Positions 7,781 through 15,085 of a stretch of 35,962 nucleotides of DNA are shown here, piece by piece. Below the pieces are notes generated by a model. The model was given only the letters and a program-made list of their open reading frames with translations. It was not told the DNA's origin and searched no databases. The stretch spans positions 1 to 35,962 of the forward strand of contig DATHAA010000023.1 in assembly GCA_035296905.1 (NCBI GenBank), in the 5' to 3' direction. Origin of the DNA: DATEOR01 sp035296905 (GTDB lineage: Bacteria > Actinomycetota > Thermoleophilia > Gaiellales > Gaiellaceae). How positions within the stretch are numbered: the first letter of the stretch is position 1; each line of letters begins with the position of its first letter. The position numbers and the translations under genes are program-made.

Positions 7781-8563
7781 TCAAGTGGGCTCGAGCCAGT
7801 CTGCCGGCGGGCCCGAGCCGAGCAGGGAGAAGTCGCCCCGGTCGCGGATCGCGGTCGCCGCCCCGACGAACGCTCGCACCGCCGCCCACGTGAGCGATCC
7901 GCCGACGCTGACGCGCCGGGCTCCAGCGTCGGCGAGCTCCTGAAACGTCAGGCTCGGACGCGCGAGCACGTTCACTGGCTTCGAGACGGCCGCGCAAAGA
8001 GCACGAATGTCATTCAGATCGGACAGGCCGGGGGCGTAGAGAACGTCCGCGCCCGCGGACTCGAACGCCTGCAGGCGGGCGATCGTGTCATCGAGGTCGG
8101 GATTGCCGCGGATGTGGTTTTCGGCCCTCGCCGTCAGCGTGAACGGGAAGCCGACCGCGCTTGCCGCGACCACTGCTGCACGAACCCGCTCGACGGCTTC
8201 GTCGAGGCCGTAGAGGCGTGCTCGATCCCAATCCTCGATCGATCCACCGACCGCGCCCGCCTCCGCGACGCGGGAAATCGCCACCCCCGGGTCGGCGCCG
8301 TGACCGTCCTCGAGGTCGACCGAGAGCGGCAAGTCCGTTGCGCGGGCGAGAACAGCAACGTGGTCGACCACCTCGTCGAGTGCGGCGGCGCCGTCGAGCC
8401 GGCCGAGCGTGAAAGCGAAGCCGGAACTGGTCGTCGCGAGCGCGCGAAAGCCGAGCGCAGCAAGGACGCGTGCGGAGCCGGCGTCCCAGGGATTCGGGAT
8501 TACGAAAGGGTCGCCGGTGTGCAGCGCGCGGAAGGCTTCGGCCTTCTCTTCAGTCGCCGACAC
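7781..8563 (-). CDS. Isocitrate lyase/PEP mutase family enzyme
   Basis: 260 residues, TIM-barrel of the PEP mutase/methylisocitrate lyase superfamily. FVIPNPWDAGSARVLAALGF is the characteristic N-terminal motif; TTSSGFAFTLG and the metal-binding SVDLEDGHG (Asp/Glu) follow. TARAENHIRG is another conserved block, and VLYAPGLSDLNDIRAL and RRVSVGGSL complete the barrel. The active-site KKCGH-type loop of true isocitrate and methylisocitrate lyases is absent, as in most of this subgroup. The substrate is therefore unknown, with C-C or P-C lyase chemistry likely. The GTG start at 8563 overlaps the end of the broken oxidoreductase gene by 14 nt. It is probably part of the dehydrogenase operon. Confidence 0.82.
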   Translation of the reverse strand: MSATEEKAEAFRALHTGDPFVIPNPWDAGSARVLAALGFRALATTSSGFAFTLGRLDGAAALDEVVDHVAVLARATDLPLSVDLEDGHGADPGVAISRVAEAGAVGGSIEDWDRARLYGLDEAVERVRAAVVAASAVGFPFTLTARAENHIRGNPDLDDTIARLQAFESAGADVLYAPGLSDLNDIRALCAAVSKPVNVLARPSLTFQELADAGARRVSVGGSLTWAAVRAFVGAATAIRDRGDFSLLGSGPPADWLEPT

Positions 8564-9327
8564 GAAGTACGACCTTTCCGTGTTTGCCGCGCTCGCCGAC
8601 GCGGTCGAACGCCGCGCCTGCTTCCTCGAGGGAGAAGACCGAGTCGACTGCCGGGATCACCTCTCCAGCGTCTGCGCGGCGTCCGAGCTCGACGAGCTGG
8701 GCGCGATCCGGCTCGACCACGAAGTACGTCGCGCCGTCGGCCTCCTCCGCAATCGAGACGACTCTGCTGCCCAACCCGAGGGCATCTGACAGCGCATCGC
8801 CGCCGACCGTGTCGAACACGAGGTCCGGCGTCTCGTCATCTGTGGCCAACTGACCTTTCACGATCTGGACGGCGAGATGGCCGACCCCGCCGTTCGCTCC
8901 GAGGACGCGAACGCGCTCACCTTCCTTTAGTGCGCCGTGGTCGAAGATGCCCTGCCACGCGCTGAGTCCTGTCATCGGGAGCGTGGCGCTTTCCACGTGG
9001 GTGAGGCTCATTGGTCGCGGCGCGAGCACAGCGGCCGGAACCGCGGCGTATTCGGCGGCGACGCCGTCGCGGTCGAACGGCGTTAGCGCGAAAACCTCCT
9101 CTCCCACCGCGACGTCGTCCACGTCGGGAGCCACGGTCGACCACGCCCGACAGGTCGTAAGACGGGATGGCGGGAAGACGGTCCACCGGCCAGGTCAGCT
9201 CATCGCGGGTGATCGCAGCAGCGTGAACGCGAATGAGCGCCTCGCCCGCGTGCGCGGTCGGGGCCTCGATTTCCTCCACGGCGAGCCCGGTGTCGTGCAG
9301 GCGGACCGCACGCATCGACCTCACCAT
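8550..9327 (-). pseudogene. Quinone oxidoreductase/zinc-type alcohol dehydrogenase-like, frameshifted and internally deleted
   Basis: An MDR-superfamily NADPH-dependent reductase in two frames. 9327 to about 9139 encodes MRAVRLHDTGLAVEEIE through IPSYDLSGVV (GroES-like domain). The family continues one frame over from about 9137 as TVAPDVDDVAVGEEVFALTP. The break is a +1 or -2 change at about 9135-9138. The second part has ATLPMTGLSAWQGI, VRVLGANGGVGHLAVQIVK and DLVFDTVGGD, ending GKHGKVVLRVGD. Between AVQIVK and the DTVGG strand, family members have roughly 25 more residues that form the second Rossmann strand and read NADP. Here they are replaced by a short GQLATDDETP. The frameshift could be an assembly error; the missing NADP segment suggests real decay. 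Confidence 0.75.
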
Positions 9328-9328
9328 G

Positions 9329-9673
9329 TCAGACGTCTTCGGAAAGCTGGATGCGGTTGCCGTCAGGGTCGAAGACGTCCAGCAGGCGGATCGTGCCGGG
9401 GATCTCGAGGACGACGCCGACGTTGACGCCGGCTTCGCGCAGGCGGTCGGCCTCGGATTTCAGATCTTCGACCTCGAGAGTGGCGATCACCTCTTCCTCG
9501 CCCCCCTTGCCGCCACCCTCGAACTCGCCCTCGGCGAGGGCGATCTCGAGGCCGTCACGGACCATCCGCGCCCACCGGTCCTCCTGGTCTTTGTAGACCT
9601 CTTCAAAGCCGAACGTGCGCTTGTAGAAGTCCTGCGCCGCCTCGAGATCGGTGACGCGGTACCAGATGTTCAC
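9329..9673 (-). CDS. Glyoxalase/VOC superfamily protein
   Basis: 114 residues, two beta-alpha-beta-beta-beta modules. MNIWYRVTDLEAAQDFYKRT at the N-terminus, an acidic insert (FEGGGKGGEEEV), and the C-terminal VFDPDGNRIQLSEDV are typical of VOC proteins, where the last Glu/Gln position is usually a metal ligand. The chemistry is unknown: it may be a lyase, isomerase or dioxygenase-like enzyme. The GTG start at 9673 overlaps the E2 stop as GTGA, so its translation is probably coupled to the dehydrogenase operon. Confidence 0.8.
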   Translation of the reverse strand: MNIWYRVTDLEAAQDFYKRTFGFEEVYKDQEDRWARMVRDGLEIALAEGEFEGGGKGGEEEVIATLEVEDLKSEADRLREAGVNVGVVLEIPGTIRLLDVFDPDGNRIQLSEDV

Positions 9674-10971
9674 AGCGCGAGACCCGGCTCTTCCAGAAAC
9701 GATTTGACCGTGGCGAGGAACCCGGATGCGGTGGCGCCGTCGACCGAGCGGTGGTCGATGGTCAGCGTCATGTCCATGCGCGGCTGGATCTCGAAGTCGC
9801 CGTCGAGGACGACGGCGCGCTCCTCGATCGCCCCGACCGCGAGGATGCCAGCCTGCGGCGGGTTGAGGACGGCGGTGAAGCGCTCGACTCCGTACATGCC
9901 GAGGTTGGAGATCGTGAACGTGCCGCCGTCGAGGTCCTCGGCGCGGAGCTTGCCCTCGCGCGTTCGCGAGACGATGTCCGCGCGCGCCGCGGCGATCTCC
10001 GGGATCGTCAGCTGCTCGCAGCCGGGAATCACCGGGACGGCCAGGCCGTGCGGGATCGCGACGGCGATGCCGATGTTCGCCGTGGGGAAGAGCTTCACGG
10101 AATCGCCCGCGAAGTGGGCGTTCACGTCACGGTGGCGCATAAGTGCGAGCGCGACGACCTTCGTGAGGATGTCGGAGTAGGTCGGCCTGACCCCGCCCTC
10201 CTTGACCTGGGCGAGCAGCGCCTCCCGTAGGCGGATGGAGGCGGTCATGTCGGCCGAAATGGAGATCTGGAACGCAGGCGCCTCCCACGCCTCGGTCATG
10301 CGGCGCGCGATCGTCTTCCGCATCTGGTTCAGCTTCACGACCTCGACTTCGCCGCTCGGAGCCCGGCCGGCCGCCGCGGGGGCGGCGCTCAGGGCTCCCG
10401 ATGCGGAAGCGCGCTCGACGTCTTCGGCGACGATACGGCCGTCGGGCCCGGTCCCGCGGAGAGCGGACAGCTCGATCCCACGCTCGCGGGCGATTCGGCG
10501 CGCGAGCGGCGAAGCCTTGATGCGCCCACCGTTCGTGCTCTCGACGCTCGGCTCGGGCTCGGACGGCCCTTCGGGCGCTTCTTCGCGGCCCCGCTCGCGC
10601 TCGTCCTCCCGCGCGGGGGCGGGCGAGCCTTCCTCCTGCGCGTCGTCCTCAGAAACCTCGGTCGGGTCCTCTGCTTCGCCTTCCGGAGCGGCCTCGCCGT
10701 CCGTGACGTCCTCCCCCTCCGGGACGTCCTCGCCCTGCTCGCCGATGACCGCGATCGGCTTGCCGACCTCGATCTCCTCCCCCTCGCCCGCGAGGATCTT
10801 GAGAAGGACGCCGGAAGCCTCGGCCTCGACCTCCTGTGTCACCTTCTCGGTGTCGAGCTCGTAGAGCGCCTCGCCTTTCTCCACGCTCTCGCCCTCGGAC
10901 TTGAGCCAGCGGACGATCGTGCCGGTTTCCATGCCCTGGCCGAGACGCGGAAGGGTGACTTGGGAGCTCAT
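9670..10971 (-). CDS. 2-oxoacid dehydrogenase E2, dihydrolipoyl acyltransferase
   Basis: 433 residues. The lipoyl domain spans residues 1-80, with the lipoylated Lys43 in YELDTEKVTQEVEAEASG. A long, unusually acidic linker (about 85-165) is rich in Glu and has PEGE/DGE repeats. The E3/E1-binding peripheral domain is IKASPLARRIARERGIELSA with GTGPDGRIVAEDVERA. The catalytic domain ends with TIDHRSVDGATASGFL, the His and Asp of the HRxxDG acyltransferase motif. The ATG at 10971 overlaps the E1beta stop as ATGA; sequence further upstream in this frame is shadow. There is a single lipoyl domain. The acyl specificity (pyruvate, branched-chain or acetoin) cannot be assigned. Confidence 0.93.
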   Translation of the reverse strand: MSSQVTLPRLGQGMETGTIVRWLKSEGESVEKGEALYELDTEKVTQEVEAEASGVLLKILAGEGEEIEVGKPIAVIGEQGEDVPEGEDVTDGEAAPEGEAEDPTEVSEDDAQEEGSPAPAREDERERGREEAPEGPSEPEPSVESTNGGRIKASPLARRIARERGIELSALRGTGPDGRIVAEDVERASASGALSAAPAAAGRAPSGEVEVVKLNQMRKTIARRMTEAWEAPAFQISISADMTASIRLREALLAQVKEGGVRPTYSDILTKVVALALMRHRDVNAHFAGDSVKLFPTANIGIAVAIPHGLAVPVIPGCEQLTIPEIAAARADIVSRTREGKLRAEDLDGGTFTISNLGMYGVERFTAVLNPPQAGILAVGAIEERAVVLDGDFEIQPRMDMTLTIDHRSVDGATASGFLATVKSFLEEPGLAL

Positions 10972-11948
10972 TCCTTGCCGACGGTCTTCTTGATCGCCGC
11001 GAGCACGTCCTTGGCGTGGGGAACGACCCACTCCTCCATGACGGGCGAGAACGGGATCGGGGCGAACCTGGCGCCGACGCGTGCGATGGGCGCGTCGAGG
11101 TAATCGAAGGCCTTCTCCTGGACGATAGCCGCGACCTCGGCTCCCCAACCCATGCGGGTGACGGCCTCGTGGGCGACGACTGCGCGGTTCGTCTTCTTCA
11201 CGGAGGCGATGAGGGCGTCCTCGTCGAGCGGCTGCAGCGTGCGCGGGTCGAAGACCTCAACGGAGATTCCCTCCTCCCCGGCCTGCTCGGCCGCATTGAG
11301 CGACTCGTGCACCAACCGCCCCGTGGCGACGACGGTCACGTCCTCGCCCTCGCGATGGATCCGTGCCTTGCCTATCTCGATCGGCTGGATCTCGTCGGGG
11401 ACCTCGCCCTTGATGCCGTACAGCGTTCGATGCTCGAAGAAGACGATCGGATTGTCCTCGTAGATGGAGCTCCAGAGGAGGCCGCGCACGTCCTCGGGTG
11501 TGGAGGGGAAGACGACCTTGAGCCCCGGCACGTGCACGAACCACGCCTCGAGCTGCTGGGCGTGCTGGGCGCCCGGCGACCAGCCGGCGCCTCCCTGCGT
11601 GCGGATCGTGAGGGGCACCTTGATCTGGCCGCCCGACATGTAGCGGTGCTTGGCGGCCTGGCTGACGATCTGCTCCATCGCCAGGGTCGTGAAGTCCTGG
11701 TACATGATCTCGACGATCGGGCGCATGCCGGCAATCGCGGCCCCGATGCCCGCGCCGACGATGGCCATCTCGGAGATCGGCGTGTTGCGCACGCGCTCGG
11801 GCCCAAACTCTTCGAGCATCCCCTGCGTCACGCCCATCGAGCCGCCCATCTCGGCGATGTCCTCGCCCATGATGAAGACGTCGTCGTCCCGCCTCATCGC
11901 GGTCGACATGGCGTCGCGAACGGCTTCCCTGTAGGAGAGCTCGGGCAT
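10968..11948 (-). CDS. 2-oxoacid (pyruvate-type) dehydrogenase E1 beta subunit
   Basis: 326 residues. The N-terminal MPELSYREAVRDAMSTAMRR and FIMGEDIAEMGG carry the ThDP-activating Glu of the beta subunit. RVRNTPISEMAIVGAGIGAA, TIRTQGGAGWSPGAQHAQ and PGLKVVFPSTPEDVRGLL are standard blocks, and EVFDPRTLQPLDEDA begins the C-terminal transketolase domain. The ATG at 11948 overlaps the E1alpha stop in TGATG and the stop overlaps E2 in ATGA, so the three subunits are translated in tight coupling. It works with E1alpha as a heterotetramer that decarboxylates the 2-oxoacid and acylates the E2 lipoyl group. Confidence 0.94.
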   Translation of the reverse strand: MPELSYREAVRDAMSTAMRRDDDVFIMGEDIAEMGGSMGVTQGMLEEFGPERVRNTPISEMAIVGAGIGAAIAGMRPIVEIMYQDFTTLAMEQIVSQAAKHRYMSGGQIKVPLTIRTQGGAGWSPGAQHAQQLEAWFVHVPGLKVVFPSTPEDVRGLLWSSIYEDNPIVFFEHRTLYGIKGEVPDEIQPIEIGKARIHREGEDVTVVATGRLVHESLNAAEQAGEEGISVEVFDPRTLQPLDEDALIASVKKTNRAVVAHEAVTRMGWGAEVAAIVQEKAFDYLDAPIARVGARFAPIPFSPVMEEWVVPHAKDVLAAIKKTVGKE

Positions 11949-12922
11949 CAGGAGTAGATGTTCTTGAGGGCGTCCTCGGGCTTCGGGTCGGTGCCCTGTT
12001 TCGAGAACTCGACGGACGCCTCCACGATCTTCACGATCTCCGCGTCCATCTCCTCCCAGTCGGAATCGGAGAGCTCGAGCTTCTCGCGCGCCTTCGTGAC
12101 AGGATCCTGTGTCTGGCGCAGCTCGCGCACCTCCTCCTTCGGCCGGTACATCTGCGGGTCGCCGATGTAGTGGCCGGTGAGGCGGTAGGTCTCGGCGAGG
12201 AGGAACACCGGGCCTTTCCCCTCGCGCGCGTGCTTGAGCGCCTTCTTCGCGACGTCGTAGACCGCCTCGACGTCCTGGCCGTCGACCTTCATGGCCGTCA
12301 TGCCGAAGGCCTCCGCGCGCTTGGTCAGATCCTCGATCGGGAGGTGCTGCTTGGCAGGCGTGGACTCCGCGTAGTGGTTGTTCTCGCACACGAAGACCGC
12401 GGGCACGGTCCAGAGCTGCGCGAGGTTCAGCGACTCGTGAAACGTGCCGATGTTCGTGGCGCCGTCTCCAAAGAACGCGACCGCCACCCGCGGCTCGCCT
12501 CGCATTTTGAAGGCAAGCGCAGAGCCCACGATCCCCGGCAGTCCCCCGCCGACGACCGCATTCGCGCCGAGATTCCCGCGCTCCATGTCGTAGAGGTGCA
12601 TGGAGCCGCCGTAGCCGTGGCTCATGCCTTCGACCTTGCCATAGAGCTCCGCCATCACCTCGTTCGGATGCGTGCCCTTGGCGAGCGTGTGCCCGTGCGC
12701 GCGGTGCGTGGAGGCGATGACGTCGTTCTCCTCGAGCGCCTGGCAGACTCCCACCGCGACGGCCTCCTGGCCGATCGCGACATGGAGAAATCCGGGCAGC
12801 TCACCGGCGCGGAAACGCTCCTCCACCATCTCCTCGAAACGGCGGATGAGCAGCATTTCCCGCAGGAATTCCTTCAGGCGCCCACTGGACGAAACCTGCC
12901 CCTTTTCCTCTAGCGTGGCCAC
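11948..12922 (-). CDS. 2-oxoacid (pyruvate/acetoin-type) dehydrogenase E1 alpha subunit
   Basis: 324 residues. LREMLLIRRFEEMVEERF begins the alpha-subunit fold; STHRAHGHTLAKG and GMSHGYGGSMHL are conserved. The ThDP motif runs from FFGDGATNIGTFHESLNLA to VCENNHYAEST. The phosphorylation-loop region is ETYRLTGHYIGDPQMYR. Length and motifs are closest to the short Gram-positive PDH and acetoin dehydrogenase alpha subunits, so the substrate could be pyruvate or acetoin. The GTG at 12922 is chosen because TAGCGT lies 8 nt upstream (leaderless pattern) and because upstream sequence in this frame is shadow of the divergent gene. This is the first gene of a minus-strand operon. Confidence 0.92.
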   Translation of the reverse strand: MATLEEKGQVSSSGRLKEFLREMLLIRRFEEMVEERFRAGELPGFLHVAIGQEAVAVGVCQALEENDVIASTHRAHGHTLAKGTHPNEVMAELYGKVEGMSHGYGGSMHLYDMERGNLGANAVVGGGLPGIVGSALAFKMRGEPRVAVAFFGDGATNIGTFHESLNLAQLWTVPAVFVCENNHYAESTPAKQHLPIEDLTKRAEAFGMTAMKVDGQDVEAVYDVAKKALKHAREGKGPVFLLAETYRLTGHYIGDPQMYRPKEEVRELRQTQDPVTKAREKLELSDSDWEEMDAEIVKIVEASVEFSKQGTDPKPEDALKNIYS

Positions 12923-12937
12923 GCGCCGACACGCTAG
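12910..12937 (-). promoter_or_regulatory. Inverted repeat over -10 and start codon of the dehydrogenase operon
   Basis: CTAGCGTG-N12-CACGCTAG is a perfect 8-bp inverted repeat. The arm at 12930-12937 contains the putative -10 of the E1alpha gene (TAGCGT, 12936-12931), and the GTG start at 12922 lies in the spacer. A repressor bound here would block the leaderless operon promoter directly, so this is a strong operator candidate. The cognate regulator is not visible in the window. Confidence 0.5.
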
Positions 12938-12948
12938 CAACAGGCCAC

Positions 12949-12954
12949 TAGACT
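12949..12954 (+). promoter_or_regulatory. Leaderless -10 box of the gene at 12962
   Basis: TAGACT ends 7 nt before the GTG at 12962, the spacing expected if transcription starts on the start codon. It faces away from the dehydrogenase promoter, so two -10 boxes sit back to back within 25 bp. Confidence 0.5.
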
Positions 12955-12961
12955 TGCGGCC

Positions 12962-13597
12962 GTGAGACTGGCCGACCAATGGCAGGAGCTCGAGGCCTCG
13001 CTTCCGGAGGGGTGGACATCGGCCCAGCTGTCCCTGGCAGTGGCCGAGGACGCCGATGCCGACCGCGTGGCGCTCATCCTCGCTTCGCTGACGCCGGGTC
13101 GCACGGGCACGGGCTTTCGCCTCGAAGTGACACCCTCGCGCAACCCGGAGGGCATCGTCAGCCGGCTCGACCGGGAAGGGATCCGGGGCCGAATCGACCT
13201 GATCCACACCGATGCCGGCCCGACCGAGACTGTGATGGAGCCACGCCACCGCCAGGCGCCGCTCGCGCGCCAGTGGGGCGAGCTGGTCGGCGATCTTCCC
13301 CAGGACTGGTCGGAGCTCTACGCGGAGGTCGAGCTTGCTTCCTCCGACTACCTCCCCCGGGCCGCGTTGCTCCTCGCGCCGGTGAATCCCTCCCGATACG
13401 GCGGGTTCGCCGTCCTGCGGTTCAGGGGCGCCAGGACGGCCGGCTACGGAGTCGCGCCCGAGATGACGCGACGCTGCTTCGAGCGCCTCGACGCCGAGAG
13501 CATCACCGGTTCGGTCCGTGTGCTCCGCGTTCTCTCGCACACCTCGCACGTCTCGACACAGGGCCCCGTGTGGCGCGTCGGGGGGCGGTCGGTTTGA
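12962..13597 (+). CDS. Hypothetical protein, two similar halves
   Basis: 211 residues, soluble, no membrane segment. The two halves look related: LADQWQELEASLPEGWTSAQ near the N-terminus resembles LARQWGELVGDLPQDWSELY at about residue 101. Each is followed by an acidic strand and ALILASLTP / ALLLAPVNP, then G-x-F-R-L or FAVLRFR. This indicates an internal duplication. I do not recognise the family. The GTG start at 12962 is supported by TAGACT 7 nt upstream. The stop overlaps the next gene's start as TTGA. Confidence 0.75.
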   Translation: MRLADQWQELEASLPEGWTSAQLSLAVAEDADADRVALILASLTPGRTGTGFRLEVTPSRNPEGIVSRLDREGIRGRIDLIHTDAGPTETVMEPRHRQAPLARQWGELVGDLPQDWSELYAEVELASSDYLPRAALLLAPVNPSRYGGFAVLRFRGARTAGYGVAPEMTRRCFERLDAESITGSVRVLRVLSHTSHVSTQGPVWRVGGRSV

Positions 13598-13923
13598 GCA
13601 CGCCCGAGCCTGAGGTCTCCTGGAAGGTCATCGACCCGGGAGCGGAGGTCGTTTCGTCCGACGGCGAGAAGACGGCCAAGGTGAGCAGGGTCGTCGGCGA
13701 TTCCGATGCGGACGTCTTCACCGGGCTCGCGGTCAACGTCGGCATCCTGGGCGGCGAGCGTTTCATCCCTTCGGAGCGCGTCCAGGGGATCTGGGCCGAC
13801 CGTATCCAGGTCGACCTCAGCAAGGCGGACATGGAGTCGCTGCCCGAGTACGAGGACGCGCCCGTGATGCGCCTCGAGCCGGACAAGCCAGGGTTCTTCG
13901 CGCGGCTCTTCGACCGGCGCTAG
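13594..13923 (+). CDS. PRC-barrel-like protein
   Basis: 109 residues from a TTG at 13594 that overlaps the previous stop as TTGA. GAEVVSSDGEKTAKVSRVVGD, followed by FTGLAVNVGIL and RFIPSERVQGIWADRIQVDLS, resembles the PRC-barrel/DUF2171 beta-barrel, a small fold often used to bind partners such as ribosomal proteins, RNA or photosynthetic proteins. The C-terminal tail (PGFFARLFDRR) is basic and aromatic. The in-frame sequence further upstream belongs to the shadow of the preceding gene. Its stop TAG and the stop of the facing ydcF-like gene share the bases CTAG. Confidence 0.7.
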   Translation: MSTPEPEVSWKVIDPGAEVVSSDGEKTAKVSRVVGDSDADVFTGLAVNVGILGGERFIPSERVQGIWADRIQVDLSKADMESLPEYEDAPVMRLEPDKPGFFARLFDRR

Positions 13924-14363
13924 ACGCGCGCCCGGCGCATGTGCAGAGGCAGAACGGCGTAGGCCGCGGCCTCGCGCAGCAAGAGGCGGCCGCTCCAGCG
14001 CGGCGCGCCGACCGTCCGGACTGCGATCCCGGTCCCGGAAAGCGCCCGCCGGAACAGAACACCGGTGCGGCGGCAGTGCCACCACGAGGTAACAGCCACT
14101 ACTTCGTCGACTCCGAGCTCTCGGGCGAGCCGCGCGACGTGCACCGCCGTCTCGGCGGTGATGCGCGCGCCGTCGTCGCAGAGGACGCGGTCAGGGCCTC
14201 CGGGCCAGGCTTCCCGCATCAGCTCCGACTCGGGACGCCCACTGAGGAGCACGGCGTCCTCCTCGGAGGCGAGCTCGGCCGCAGCGGCCACCCTGGCCTC
14301 GCACACGGGATGCAGGCCCGCGCCGCGCCAGGCCGAGTAGCCGAGGACGACGACCAGCCTCAC
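13920..14363 (-). CDS. YdcF-like DUF218 domain protein
   Basis: 147 residues. LVVVLGYSAWRGAGLHPVCE starts the DUF218 fold. VLLSGRPESELMREA, followed by TAETAVHVARLARELGVDEV and VTSWWHCRRTGVLFRRA, match its conserved blocks (SGG-like loop, T-x-x-N/T-A, T-x-x-x-H-x-x-R). DUF218 proteins include E. coli YdcF (binds S-adenosylmethionine) and SanA, implicated in envelope integrity. Here it is short, soluble and lacks the usual N-terminal membrane helices. The GTG at 14363 overlaps the glycosyltransferase stop as GTGA, suggesting a shared role in surface polysaccharide or lipid-linked sugars. Confidence 0.75.
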   Translation of the reverse strand: MRLVVVLGYSAWRGAGLHPVCEARVAAAAELASEEDAVLLSGRPESELMREAWPGGPDRVLCDDGARITAETAVHVARLARELGVDEVVAVTSWWHCRRTGVLFRRALSGTGIAVRTVGAPRWSGRLLLREAAAYAVLPLHMRRARV

Positions 14364-15085
14364 GCGCGCCTCTTCATCCAGCGGTAGAGCAGGATCGTCC
14401 CTGTCAGGGTGACGACGAGGCTCACGGCTTTCTTACCGGAGATGCGAGACTCGCCAATTGCGCGCTCTCGCATGTTCACGGGAACCTCTTCGACCACGAG
14501 GCCCGCGTCGGCGAGTCGCAGGAGACCCTGGACCTCGGGCGCGCCCGTCGTGTAGGGCTGCGCGAGAAACGGGAAGGCAGAGGCGGCTGCGGCGTACATG
14601 CCGCTCGTCGCATCGGCGAACGGCCGACCGAGCTGGAGCCGGAGCGCGTGGCGCAGCACGCCGGTTCCAAGCCTCCGGGCCGGGCTCGGCTTGTACCGGT
14701 ACGGCTCGTAGCCATCGCCCGAGACGAAGCGCGAGCCGACGGCAACGTCGCACTCCCCGGAGCGGACGCGCTCGAGCAGGCGGTGAAGCTCCGCGGCCGG
14801 ATGCTGTCCGTCGGCATCGACCCGGCCGCAGTACGCGTAGTGCTTCCGCGCGGCGTACTCGTAGCCCGCAGCGACGACCACCGGCAGGCCGCGGTTCTCG
14901 GGAAAGCTCAGCACTTCCGCCCCCCACTCCCGCGCCAGCTCGGCCGTGCGGTCTCGCGAGCCGTCGTCGACGACGAGCACATCGACCTCGGGGAGCTCAC
15001 CGCGCAGCTCGTCGAGAACCCCAGGGAGGCTCTCCTCTTCGCTCAGAGCCGGGATGAAGACCACGGTGTCGGCCTGCGGGCTCAT
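14360..15085 (-). CDS. Family 2 glycosyltransferase (dolichol-phosphate-mannose-synthase type)
   Basis: 241 residues. TVVFIPALSEEESLPGVLDE, VDVLVVDDGSRDRTAELARE (nucleotide-sugar Asp pair), VDADGQHPA (the DxD motif) and GSRFVSGDG are GT2 signatures. The C-terminus RISGKKAVSLVVTLTGTILL is a hydrophobic helix followed by basic residues, so it is probably membrane-attached. It likely transfers a sugar to a polyprenyl phosphate or envelope acceptor. The ATG at 15085 overlaps the pheT stop as ATGA; although physically linked to pheST, the function is unrelated. Confidence 0.85.
   Translation of the reverse strand: MSPQADTVVFIPALSEEESLPGVLDELRGELPEVDVLVVDDGSRDRTAELAREWGAEVLSFPENRGLPVVVAAGYEYAARKHYAYCGRVDADGQHPAAELHRLLERVRSGECDVAVGSRFVSGDGYEPYRYKPSPARRLGTGVLRHALRLQLGRPFADATSGMYAAAASAFPFLAQPYTTGAPEVQGLLRLADAGLVVEEVPVNMRERAIGESRISGKKAVSLVVTLTGTILLYRWMKRRA

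Noticed and set aside
4977..7943. Open frame of 988 codons on the plus strand
   Set aside because: It lies antisense to the FAD oxidoreductase, lpdA and others, which have clear motifs. Its translation is rich in Arg/Asp/Glu without domains, typical of high-GC antisense shadow.
10972..11148. In-frame N-terminal extension of E2
   Set aside because: It lies inside E1beta in another frame. The lipoyl domain begins immediately after the ATG at 10971.
12923..13549. In-frame N-terminal extension of E1alpha
   Set aside because: It is antisense to the gene at 12962-13597 and lacks motifs. The GTG at 12922 has a -10 at the right distance.
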